DNA of 64,000 nucleotides, from the NCBI RefSeq assembly GCF_900115685.1, contig NZ_FOXJ01000005.1, positions 379,594 through 443,593 of the forward strand, given 5' to 3'. The stretch comes from Variovorax sp. 770b2 (GTDB taxonomy: Bacteria; Pseudomonadota; Gammaproteobacteria; Burkholderiales; Burkholderiaceae_C). The translations under genes were made by a program, and so were the position numbers. The notes beneath the pieces were generated by a model. That model made no database searches and was not told where the DNA came from. It worked only from the letters and a program-made list of their open reading frames with translations. Each line of letters begins with the position of its first letter. Position 1 is the first letter of the stretch. Of the stretch, positions 17,484-24,738 are shown piece by piece.

Positions 17484-20267
17484 ATGCGCACACAGCGCCC
17501 CCGCTCGAAGATTTCGATGATCGACGCCGCCCTTCGCGTTGGCCGTTCGTTCGGCCCCGCGATCGGCATTTCGCTGGTTTCACTGGTCCTGGCCGCTTGC
17601 GGCGGCGGTGGGGGAGGAGGCGGCGGCGCCGGCTTCTTCCCGATCGTGCCGAACAACCCGCCATCGAGCGGCGGGTTGCCGGACACAGATCCGCCCGGCA
17701 ACCCGCCCGAGAACCCGCCGCCCGTGGTGCCGGTGGTCGCCTGCGCGGACCTCACCGGCAAGAGCCTGCCTGCCTCGCTCATCAGCCTGCCCACGCAGGG
17801 CGCCACCGTCACCAGCGCCACGCCCGTGGCGGCGACCGACGCCGGCAACCAGCTGGGTGACTACTGCCGCGTGCGCGGCACCATCCAGCCGGTGGACCCG
17901 GCTTCGCAGCTCATCAACTTCGCGGTCAACCTGCCCGAGAAGTGGAACCAGAAGACCATCCACTTCGGCGGCGGCGGCTTCGACGGCGTCCTGATCGACG
18001 GCACCGAGGTCATCCGCTTCGGCCCCGCCGGCAAGCCCGCGCCGCTCGCGCTCGGGTATGCCACCTACGGCGACGACTCGGGTCACCAGTCCAGCAGCAT
18101 CACCGACGGCAAGTTCGCCGCCAACGACGAGCAGCTCGCCAACTACGGCGGCCTGTCGCTCAAGAAGACGCGCGACGTGGCGCAGGCGCTGGTGTTCGCG
18201 CGCTATGCCATGAAGCCCAAGCATGCGTACTTCCTCGGCACCTCGACCGGCGGGCGCGACGCGCTCAGCTACATCCAGCGCTGGCCGCTGGACTACGACG
18301 GTGTGATCGCGAACGAGCCTGCGCTCAACTACACGGGCACGCGGCTGTCGAACGTGGCGGTGGGGCGTGCGCTCTATGGCAACAACGCTGCTGGCTGGTT
18401 GAGCCTGGACAAAACGCTGCGGGTGCAGAAAGTGGCAATGGATGCCTGCGACAAGCTCGACGGCGCGGTCGACAACATCGTGAGCAACGTGGAAAGCTGC
18501 CGTCAGCTGAACACGCAGATCCTGGACTTGCTGGCCTGCCCCGGCGGCCTGGACACAGCCCCCACCTGCCTGTCGAAAGAACAGCTCGACACCGTGCGCG
18601 CCATCGAATACCCGCTGGACTTCACGACTTACTCGTTGGCCAATGGCATAAAGCGCGCGGGTGGCTACAACATCCTCGAAGGCACGCTGGTGGCCGGCCC
18701 GTACACCTCGCGCGACCTCGGCACGAGCCCCACCAAGCGGGACGCCAACGTGTACGTCACCGGCGACCAGTGGGTGAAGTACTTCGTCACGCGCATCGCC
18801 GACTTCGATCCGGTCACCTTCAACCCGCTCGCCCCGGGCGCCTACACCGCGCGCGTGACCGAGGTGTCGAACCTCACCGATGCGACCAACCCTAACTTGG
18901 CGCCATTCTTTGATCACGGTGGCCGGCTCATCATGCTGCACGGCCTGGCCGACGAAGTGATCAGCAACAACTCGACCATCGACTACTACAAGCAGGTCGT
19001 CGCCACGCTGGGCCAAGCGGCGGTGGACAAGGGCATGCGCTTCTACACCGTGCCCGGCATGGGCCACGGCACGGGAGTGTTCATTCCCAACTGGGATTCG
19101 CTCGCCGCACTTGAAGGCTGGGTCGAGGGCGGCCTGGCACCCGCCACCGGCGTGGCGGTCGATGCAGTGCCTGCAACCTATGGACGCACGCGTCCGCTGT
19201 GCCTGTTCCCGAGCTGGCCCAAGTACAAGGGCAGCGGCAGCCTCGATGCGGCGGTCAACTACAGCTGCGTGACCGAGGTCGGCGACCCACTGGCGTGCCC
19301 GAACCTGCCTGCAGCCGTTACCACCTACAAGGGCGGAAACAGCTTCGGCGAAGAGCTGAGCGTCAAGATCGATCCGGCCGCCATGGCCTATACCGTGACA
19401 ATCGACGAGAGCGTCCAGGATGGCCGCAAGGGCGTGCAGCGCTCAGGCACCCTGGTATCACAGGGACGACTGTGCAGCTATGCCAGCAGCGAGGCCGGTG
19501 CGGTTTTCACCTTCGCGGCGGGTGGCGTGCTTGCGGGTGGCGTCAATGCACCCGTGGGCGACGACTTCGCGCCGCTGCTTGCGTTCCAGAACACCTTCGA
19601 GAACGCGGCCAAGCCCGCGGTCTTCAATCCGGTCGCGTTCGAAGGCAACGTGGTGGGTGTCCAGCAGGACACGGCGAGCATGGTGGGCGAGGTGACCACG
19701 GCGGCGCAAGCGTTCGCCGTGAAACTGCGCAATGCGGGCACCTTCCAGTACTGCCGCGATCCGGTCGTGGGCTTCGTGCCTTACCTCGCTAGTTGCACCA
19801 GTCCCGAAAAGGGCTACATCACCTACAACGCGACACGCAATGCCTTCGACGTGCACACCACCGACGCGAGCGGCAGCGCCGTGACCGAGGGGGGCGTGAT
19901 CACTGGCTCGATGGTGATCGGTCTCGTCAACGGCAATCCGGTGCCGGTGCATCTGGTGCGCGCGTCAAAGACAAACGCCGGCCTGCGCGTATTCACGCCG
20001 CAGTTGCCCTTGGCGCCCGGCGCGGCCGATGGCAGCTACGCGCTTTCCAGCGTGAAGGGGGAGAACCACGACGCCACGGTGGCGGGCAGCAGCTTCAACC
20101 TCGGCGGCGCTGCCGCGATACTGACCTATGACACCCCAGTGAAGGGCGTTGCACAGGCCGACGCGGGCCGCCCGGGCAACTTCATCTTCAACAACGGTGT
20201 CCTCGTGTTCCTTTCCACCGCCACCGCGGGAACCAACGCAGCCCTCGAACTCGGAGTACGCCATTGA
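17484..20267 (+). CDS. tannase/feruloyl esterase family lipoprotein
   Basis: 927 residues. The signal peptide ends in lipobox LVLAAC (Cys39), followed by nine glycines and GFFPIVP, predicting an outer-membrane lipoprotein with a flexible tether. The tannase domain (about 80-580) has the nucleophile GTSTGGRDAL (Ser about 254), an acid HGLADEV (Asp about 489) and VPGMGHGTG (His about 527). Classical members carry Cys beside both Ser and His; here these are Thr and Gly. Tannase-family enzymes cleave aromatic or related ester bonds. About 350 extra C-terminal residues look beta-rich and are unassigned. It is the first gene of an operon: its stop overlaps the TTG start of the next hydrolase. Confidence 0.82.
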   Translation: MRTQRPRSKISMIDAALRVGRSFGPAIGISLVSLVLAACGGGGGGGGGAGFFPIVPNNPPSSGGLPDTDPPGNPPENPPPVVPVVACADLTGKSLPASLISLPTQGATVTSATPVAATDAGNQLGDYCRVRGTIQPVDPASQLINFAVNLPEKWNQKTIHFGGGGFDGVLIDGTEVIRFGPAGKPAPLALGYATYGDDSGHQSSSITDGKFAANDEQLANYGGLSLKKTRDVAQALVFARYAMKPKHAYFLGTSTGGRDALSYIQRWPLDYDGVIANEPALNYTGTRLSNVAVGRALYGNNAAGWLSLDKTLRVQKVAMDACDKLDGAVDNIVSNVESCRQLNTQILDLLACPGGLDTAPTCLSKEQLDTVRAIEYPLDFTTYSLANGIKRAGGYNILEGTLVAGPYTSRDLGTSPTKRDANVYVTGDQWVKYFVTRIADFDPVTFNPLAPGAYTARVTEVSNLTDATNPNLAPFFDHGGRLIMLHGLADEVISNNSTIDYYKQVVATLGQAAVDKGMRFYTVPGMGHGTGVFIPNWDSLAALEGWVEGGLAPATGVAVDAVPATYGRTRPLCLFPSWPKYKGSGSLDAAVNYSCVTEVGDPLACPNLPAAVTTYKGGNSFGEELSVKIDPAAMAYTVTIDESVQDGRKGVQRSGTLVSQGRLCSYASSEAGAVFTFAAGGVLAGGVNAPVGDDFAPLLAFQNTFENAAKPAVFNPVAFEGNVVGVQQDTASMVGEVTTAAQAFAVKLRNAGTFQYCRDPVVGFVPYLASCTSPEKGYITYNATRNAFDVHTTDASGSAVTEGGVITGSMVIGLVNGNPVPVHLVRASKTNAGLRVFTPQLPLAPGAADGSYALSSVKGENHDATVAGSSFNLGGAAAILTYDTPVKGVAQADAGRPGNFIFNNGVLVFLSTATAGTNAALELGVRH

Positions 20268-21625
20268 AAAAACAACTGTCGCACCTTGCCGCCTTCGCCC
20301 TCCTCGGCACGGCTCCGCTGCTGTCCGCGCATGCGGCCCCTGTCGCAGCACCCAAGCCCGCGACCTGCCCGGCCCCCGTGCCCGAGGCCGCGCGCTGCTA
20401 CACCGGTGAAGACGGCACCGGCGCGCTCTACTGGATCGCCATCCCGAAGGACTGGACGAAGGACGCGAACCGCGTGCTCGTGATGCACGCCCACGGCGGC
20501 CCCGAGACCGGTCCGCCCAAGCTGGAGCGCAGCGAGGAAGACCTGAAGCGCTGGGCTGTCACCGTGAAGGCCGGCTACGCGTGGGCCGGCTCCACCTACC
20601 GGCGCGGTGGCTACGGCGTGACGATGGCGGCCGAAGACACCGAGCGCCTGCGCCAGATCTTCGTGCGCCACTTCGGCCAGCCCAAGCGCACGCTGCTGCA
20701 CGGCCAGAGCTACGGCGCGGGCGTGGCGGCGAAGGCGGCCGAACTCTATGCGCCGCTGGGCGATGCGAAGAGTCCCTACGACGGCCTGCTGCTCACCAGC
20801 GGCGTGCTCGGCGGCGGCAACAGCGCCTACGACTTCCGGCTCGACCTGCGCGTGGTCTACCAGTACGTCTGCCGCAACCATCCGCGCCCCGACGAGCCGC
20901 AGTACCCGCTGTGGATGGGCCTGCCGCTCGCGTCGAAACTCACCCGCGCCGAGCTCGCCGCGCGCGTCAAGGAATGCACCGGCGTCGGCATGCCCGCCGC
21001 GCAGCGCACGCCGGAACAGGCGGCGCGCCTGAAGACGATTCTCTCGGTCGTGAAGATCCAGGAGCGCTCGCTCGTGGGCCACCTGAACTGGGCGACGTGG
21101 CTCTTCCAGGACCTGGTGCAGAAGCGCCTGAACGGCCGCAACCCCTTCGGCAACATCGGCGTGGTCTACAGCGGCTCGGCGGACGACGCGGCGCTCAACG
21201 CGGGCGTCGCGCGCTATGCGGCCGACCCGCAGGCCAAGGGCGCGCTCGCGGCCGACAGCCAGCCGACCGGCCGCACCTCGCTGCCCACGGTGGGGCTGCA
21301 TGCCATCGACGACCCGACCGCGTTCGTCGAGCTCGAAAACTCCTACCGCCGCATCCGCGATGCGGCCGGCACCGGCGGCAACCTGGTGCAGAGCTTCAGC
21401 GCCGAGCGCGAGCACAGTTATCTCAGCGATTCGGAATACCCCGCGCTCTTCGGCGCGCTGATGGACTGGATCGACAAGGGCGAGAAGCCCACGCCGCAGG
21501 GCCTGGCGCAACGCTGCGCATCGCTCGCGCCGCGCTACGACACCGACGGCAAGAACGGCTGCCACATCAAGCCCGAGTGGCAACCGCCCACGCTGGAGAG
21601 CCGCGTGCCTTCGCGCGCGCCCTGA
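20264..21625 (+). CDS. alpha/beta hydrolase, exported
   Basis: 453 residues. A signal peptide (KKQLSHLAAFALLGTAPLL, cleavage near AHAAP) directs it to the periplasm. The nucleophile elbow is LLHGQSYGAGVAA (Ser about 148); a later AIDDPTAF and EREHSYLS could supply Asp and His. The start is TTG overlapping the preceding stop (TTGA, 20264-20267), so translation is coupled to the tannase-family lipoprotein. I infer that the pair acts sequentially on one ester-containing substrate, the lipoprotein outside and this enzyme in the periplasm. The substrate is unknown; aromatic or hydroxyalkanoate esters are possibilities. Confidence 0.72.
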   Translation: MKKQLSHLAAFALLGTAPLLSAHAAPVAAPKPATCPAPVPEAARCYTGEDGTGALYWIAIPKDWTKDANRVLVMHAHGGPETGPPKLERSEEDLKRWAVTVKAGYAWAGSTYRRGGYGVTMAAEDTERLRQIFVRHFGQPKRTLLHGQSYGAGVAAKAAELYAPLGDAKSPYDGLLLTSGVLGGGNSAYDFRLDLRVVYQYVCRNHPRPDEPQYPLWMGLPLASKLTRAELAARVKECTGVGMPAAQRTPEQAARLKTILSVVKIQERSLVGHLNWATWLFQDLVQKRLNGRNPFGNIGVVYSGSADDAALNAGVARYAADPQAKGALAADSQPTGRTSLPTVGLHAIDDPTAFVELENSYRRIRDAAGTGGNLVQSFSAEREHSYLSDSEYPALFGALMDWIDKGEKPTPQGLAQRCASLAPRYDTDGKNGCHIKPEWQPPTLESRVPSRAP

Positions 21626-21656
21626 GTTTTCTTTTTTGACCTTGACGGAGACTTCC

Positions 21657-22640
21657 ATGAAAAAAATGTTCGCCCTCGCGGCGGTTGCCCTGGCCACCTT
21701 GGCTGTCGGCGCGCATGCGCAGGACTTTCCCGCGGGCAAGCCCGTGACCATCGTCGTGCCCTTCGCCGCAGGCGGCCCGACCGACCGCGTGGCGCGCGAC
21801 CTGGCCGAGGCACTGCGCAAGCCCCTGGGCGGCGCGAGCGTGATCATCGACAACGTGCCCGGCGCGGGCAGCTCCATCGGCGCGGCCAAGGTGGCGCGCG
21901 CCAACCCCGATGGCTACACGCTGCTCTTGAACCACATCGCGATGGCGACCGTGCCGACGCTGGTGCGCAACGTGCCGTTCAAGGTCGAGAGCGACTTCGA
22001 GTACCTGGGCATCGTCAACGACGTGCCGATGACGCTGATCTCCAAGCCCAGCCTGCCGGCCAACAACTACAAGGAACTCACGGCCTGGATCGCCGCCAAC
22101 AAGGGCAAGATCAACATCGGCAACGCGGGCGTGGGCTCGGCCTCGCACCTGTGCGGGCTCCTGTTCCAGAGCGCGACCAAGACCGAGATGACGCCCGTCC
22201 CCTACAAGGGCACCGCGCCGGCCATCACCGACCTGATCGGCGGCCAGATCGACCTCCTGTGCGACCAGAGCACCAACACCTCGCCGCAGATCGAGGCGAA
22301 GAAGGTCAAGGCCTATGCGGTGACCACGCCCAAGCGCCTGACCACGCCGCTCCTGAAGGACCTGCCCACGCTGGACGAAGCGGGCCTGAAGAACTTCGAG
22401 GTCACGATCTGGCACGGCCTCTATGCCCCCAAGGGCACGCCGGCGCCGGTGCTCAAGAAGCTCAACGATGCGCTGAAGGTTGCGTTGAAAGACCCGGACT
22501 TCATCAAGCGCGAAGAACTGCTGGGCGCCGTGGTCGCGACCGATGGCCGCATCGAACCGGCGGGCCACAAGAAGTTCGTGATCGGCGAGATCGCGAAGTG
22601 GACGCCTGTCATCAAGGCGGCCGGCGTCTACGCGGACTGA
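21657..22640 (+). CDS. Bug-family tripartite tricarboxylate transporter substrate-binding protein
   Basis: 327 residues from the ATG at 21657, which has GGAG seven bases upstream; the frame itself extends to 21636. The Sec signal KKMFALAAVALATLAVGAHAQ is clear. Bug motifs are IVVPFAAGGPTDRVARDLA, VIIDNVPGAGSSIGAAKV and TPVPYKGTAPAITD. It lies 31 bp downstream of the alpha/beta hydrolase and is probably the third gene of that operon. I infer capture of the carboxylate released by the two hydrolases. This is the third Bug receptor in the window, again without TctAB. Confidence 0.93.
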   Translation: MKKMFALAAVALATLAVGAHAQDFPAGKPVTIVVPFAAGGPTDRVARDLAEALRKPLGGASVIIDNVPGAGSSIGAAKVARANPDGYTLLLNHIAMATVPTLVRNVPFKVESDFEYLGIVNDVPMTLISKPSLPANNYKELTAWIAANKGKINIGNAGVGSASHLCGLLFQSATKTEMTPVPYKGTAPAITDLIGGQIDLLCDQSTNTSPQIEAKKVKAYAVTTPKRLTTPLLKDLPTLDEAGLKNFEVTIWHGLYAPKGTPAPVLKKLNDALKVALKDPDFIKREELLGAVVATDGRIEPAGHKKFVIGEIAKWTPVIKAAGVYAD

Positions 22641-22685
22641 CGCACGTTGGCCGGGAGCGCCGCTCTTCAGCGCGGCGCTCGTTGT

Positions 22686-23399
22686 TCATTCCGCGGAGGC
22701 CGGCGTGGATTCCGCCGTCCACCGCGCATGCGATGCGCTCAGGTGATGCAGCATCGCCGCCACCGCGGCCTGCGGGTCCCGCGCCTCCAGCGCGCGGTAG
22801 ATCGCCTCGTGTTCCACGAACGCCGCCTTCCAGGCCTGCGAATCTTCCGTTCGCGCGCTCATGCGTGAGGAGATCGGGCTGTGCCGCCCGTCGAACAGTT
22901 CTCCCACCAGCCGCACGAGCACCGAGTTGCCCGTCATCTCCGCGATGGCGAGGTGAAAGCGCCGGTCGTTCTCGATCTGCGTGCGGCCGTTCAGGCCGTC
23001 CTGGCGCATGCTTTCCAGCGAAGCCCTCACGCGCTCCAGGAACTGCGGCGTGACGCGCGCCGAGGCCAGCGTGACCACCGAGCCTTCGAGCATCGCGCGC
23101 GCCTGCATCATTTCCGAGGGGCTTTCGCCGACCGCCGGCGTGGCGCGCTCGGGTGCGTCGTGCGCCGCGCAAACGTAGACGCCTGAACCCATCCGTATCT
23201 CGATGCGCCCGTCGATCTCCAGGGCGATCAGCGCTTCGCGCAGCGATGGCCGCGACACCCCCAACTGCAACGCCAGCTCCCGCTCCGGAGGCAACCGCGC
23301 GCCCGCGGGCAGGTTGCCGTCCCGGATGAAGGCCCGGATCTGGTCCGCGATCTGTTGGTAGAGCCGGCGGGTGTCGTTGGATTTGGCGGGGGGCTGCAT
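22686..23399 (-). CDS. GntR family transcriptional regulator, FadR/FCD subfamily
   Basis: 237 residues. The N-terminal GntR winged helix includes LPPERELALQLGVSRPSLREALIAL, followed by an all-helical FCD ligand domain (about 95-225) with conserved Asp/His positions such as RFHLAIAEMTGN and HLSASH for metal/ligand binding. FCD regulators usually sense sugar acids or other carboxylates. It is divergent from the porin and the downstream L-fucose genes. Two sites matching the subfamily consensus lie in the shared 243-bp intergenic region. I infer autoregulation and control of the porin/fucose locus, possibly by fuconate or a keto-deoxy acid. Confidence 0.9.
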   Translation of the reverse strand: MQPPAKSNDTRRLYQQIADQIRAFIRDGNLPAGARLPPERELALQLGVSRPSLREALIALEIDGRIEIRMGSGVYVCAAHDAPERATPAVGESPSEMMQARAMLEGSVVTLASARVTPQFLERVRASLESMRQDGLNGRTQIENDRRFHLAIAEMTGNSVLVRLVGELFDGRHSPISSRMSARTEDSQAWKAAFVEHEAIYRALEARDPQAAVAAMLHHLSASHARWTAESTPASAE

Positions 23400-23425
23400 G
23401 GCATCGATGCGGGACGGGGGCTATC

Positions 23426-23436
23426 TGGTCATGCCA
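23426..23436. promoter_or_regulatory. candidate GntR/FCD operator O1
   Basis: TGGTCATGCCA, 27 bp upstream of the GntR start codon. It matches the FadR-subfamily operator pattern TNGTNNNACNA at all but one position and shares TGGTCAT and CCA with the second site at 23543. It is well placed for autoregulation. Confidence 0.5.
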
Positions 23437-23542
23437 GTTTGACATTTTCAAACGGCTACTTTTCGCCTATCTCGCCTCGTTCCTTCCGGGAAAACCCGCA
23501 AAGGGTTTGTTCTGGTAAGGCCAATTCGACATCATGGCAAAG

Positions 23543-23553
23543 TGGTCATACCA
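23543..23553. promoter_or_regulatory. candidate GntR/FCD operator O2
   Basis: TGGTCATACCA, a perfect match to the FadR-subfamily consensus, 90 bp upstream of the porin ATG. It overlaps a second palindrome TACCAAATTGGTA (23549-23561) and lies next to one copy of a 12-bp direct repeat TGGTAAGGCCAA (23513-23524 and 23557-23568, 44 bp apart). Confidence 0.6.
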
Positions 23554-23642
23554 AATTGGTAAGGCCAAAAAAGCTGTCACACACCAGTACCTGTTCCCCC
23601 GGTCCGCATCTTTCCATTCAGAAAACAACAGGAGACAAGAAG

Positions 23643-24707
23643 ATGAATTTCCGAACCATCGCCATGGCGAGCGCCCTGGGCGCCAGCCTTGGCCTCGGTG
23701 CGACGAGCGCCCAAGCCCAGAGCAGCGTCACCCTCTACGGTCGCGCCGTTGCGGGCGCCGACTACCAGAACAACATCGCCAACGACTCGGGCCAGGGCAG
23801 GGGTCACCTGTGGCGCGCGGCGGGCAACCAATGGGGCACCAGCATGCTGGGCGTCAAGGGCACGGAGGACCTGGGCGGCGGAATGGCCGCCTTCTTCGTG
23901 CTCGAAGGCGGCTTCGACCTGCCCAAGGCCACCCCCAACGGCGCTGACCTGCTGCTGAACCGTCGCTCCTACGTCGGCCTGCAGGACTACTGGGGCAAGC
24001 TGGTGCTGGGCAAGAACCTGTCGATTGCCAACGACGTCTGGTACATCGACCCGACGGGCCAGCAGTTCATCGGCACCGCGACGCTGGTGCGCGGTCGCAA
24101 CTGGCAGGGCAACGACAACGGCATCGAGTACACGACGCCGACCTGGGGCGGCTTCAGCGCCACCGTGCAGACGGGCCTGGGCGAGCAGACAGACGGCTTC
24201 ACGAAGCTGCGCAAGGACGGCGTCTCGGTGTCGTACATCGCGCCCTCGTTCGAAGTGCGCGCCATCTACGACGTGGCGCGCGACAAGAACGGCAAGTACT
24301 CGGACCTCTTCAACCAGTCCAAGGAGCTCACGCTGGGCGGCACCGCCACCTTCTTCGACGACCTGAAGATGTTCGTCGGCTACCAGCGGCTGTCGGCACC
24401 CGATGCACCGCTCAACGCACCGAGCAAGGCCAACCACTACTGGCTGGGCGCCAACTACAGGATCACGCCGTGGCTGACGCTGATCGGCTCGATGTTCCGC
24501 GTCACGCAGAACCGGAACGCCGGCAGCGCCAACCTGTACATGCTGGGCGCGAACTACGCGCTCTCCAAGCGCACGCTGCTCTACGCATCGGTGGGCAAGG
24601 TCTACAACAGCGAGACCGCCAACTTCTCGGTGGAAGCCACCAACAACAACCCGCCCGCGGGCGGCAAGCAGTCGGGCACGTACTTCGGCATCAGCCATAC
24701 GTTCTGA
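23643..24707 (+). CDS. Gram-negative porin
   Basis: 354 residues. The ATG at 23643 follows CAGGAGAC. The Sec signal NFRTIAMASALGASLGLG is cleaved near AQAQ, and the mature chain starts SSVTLYGRAVAGADYQ, the standard start of Burkholderiales OmpC-type trimeric porins. Alternating beta-strand pattern, LGVKGTEDLGGG, NRRSYVGLQ and the C-terminal Phe (GISHTF) confirm a 16-stranded barrel. It is the outer-membrane entry point for small solutes. It lies between the GntR gene with its operators and the beta-helix lipoprotein plus fucose genes, which suggests uptake of the same sugar or its oligomers. Confidence 0.93.
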   Translation: MNFRTIAMASALGASLGLGATSAQAQSSVTLYGRAVAGADYQNNIANDSGQGRGHLWRAAGNQWGTSMLGVKGTEDLGGGMAAFFVLEGGFDLPKATPNGADLLLNRRSYVGLQDYWGKLVLGKNLSIANDVWYIDPTGQQFIGTATLVRGRNWQGNDNGIEYTTPTWGGFSATVQTGLGEQTDGFTKLRKDGVSVSYIAPSFEVRAIYDVARDKNGKYSDLFNQSKELTLGGTATFFDDLKMFVGYQRLSAPDAPLNAPSKANHYWLGANYRITPWLTLIGSMFRVTQNRNAGSANLYMLGANYALSKRTLLYASVGKVYNSETANFSVEATNNNPPAGGKQSGTYFGISHTF

Positions 24708-24738
24708 CGTCGCACGCAATCACACAGGGAGCAAAAAA

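Noticed and set aside
23439..23444. TTGACA as the porin -35 box
   Set aside because: No reasonable -10 hexamer lies 16-18 bp downstream, and the site is about 200 bp from the porin start.
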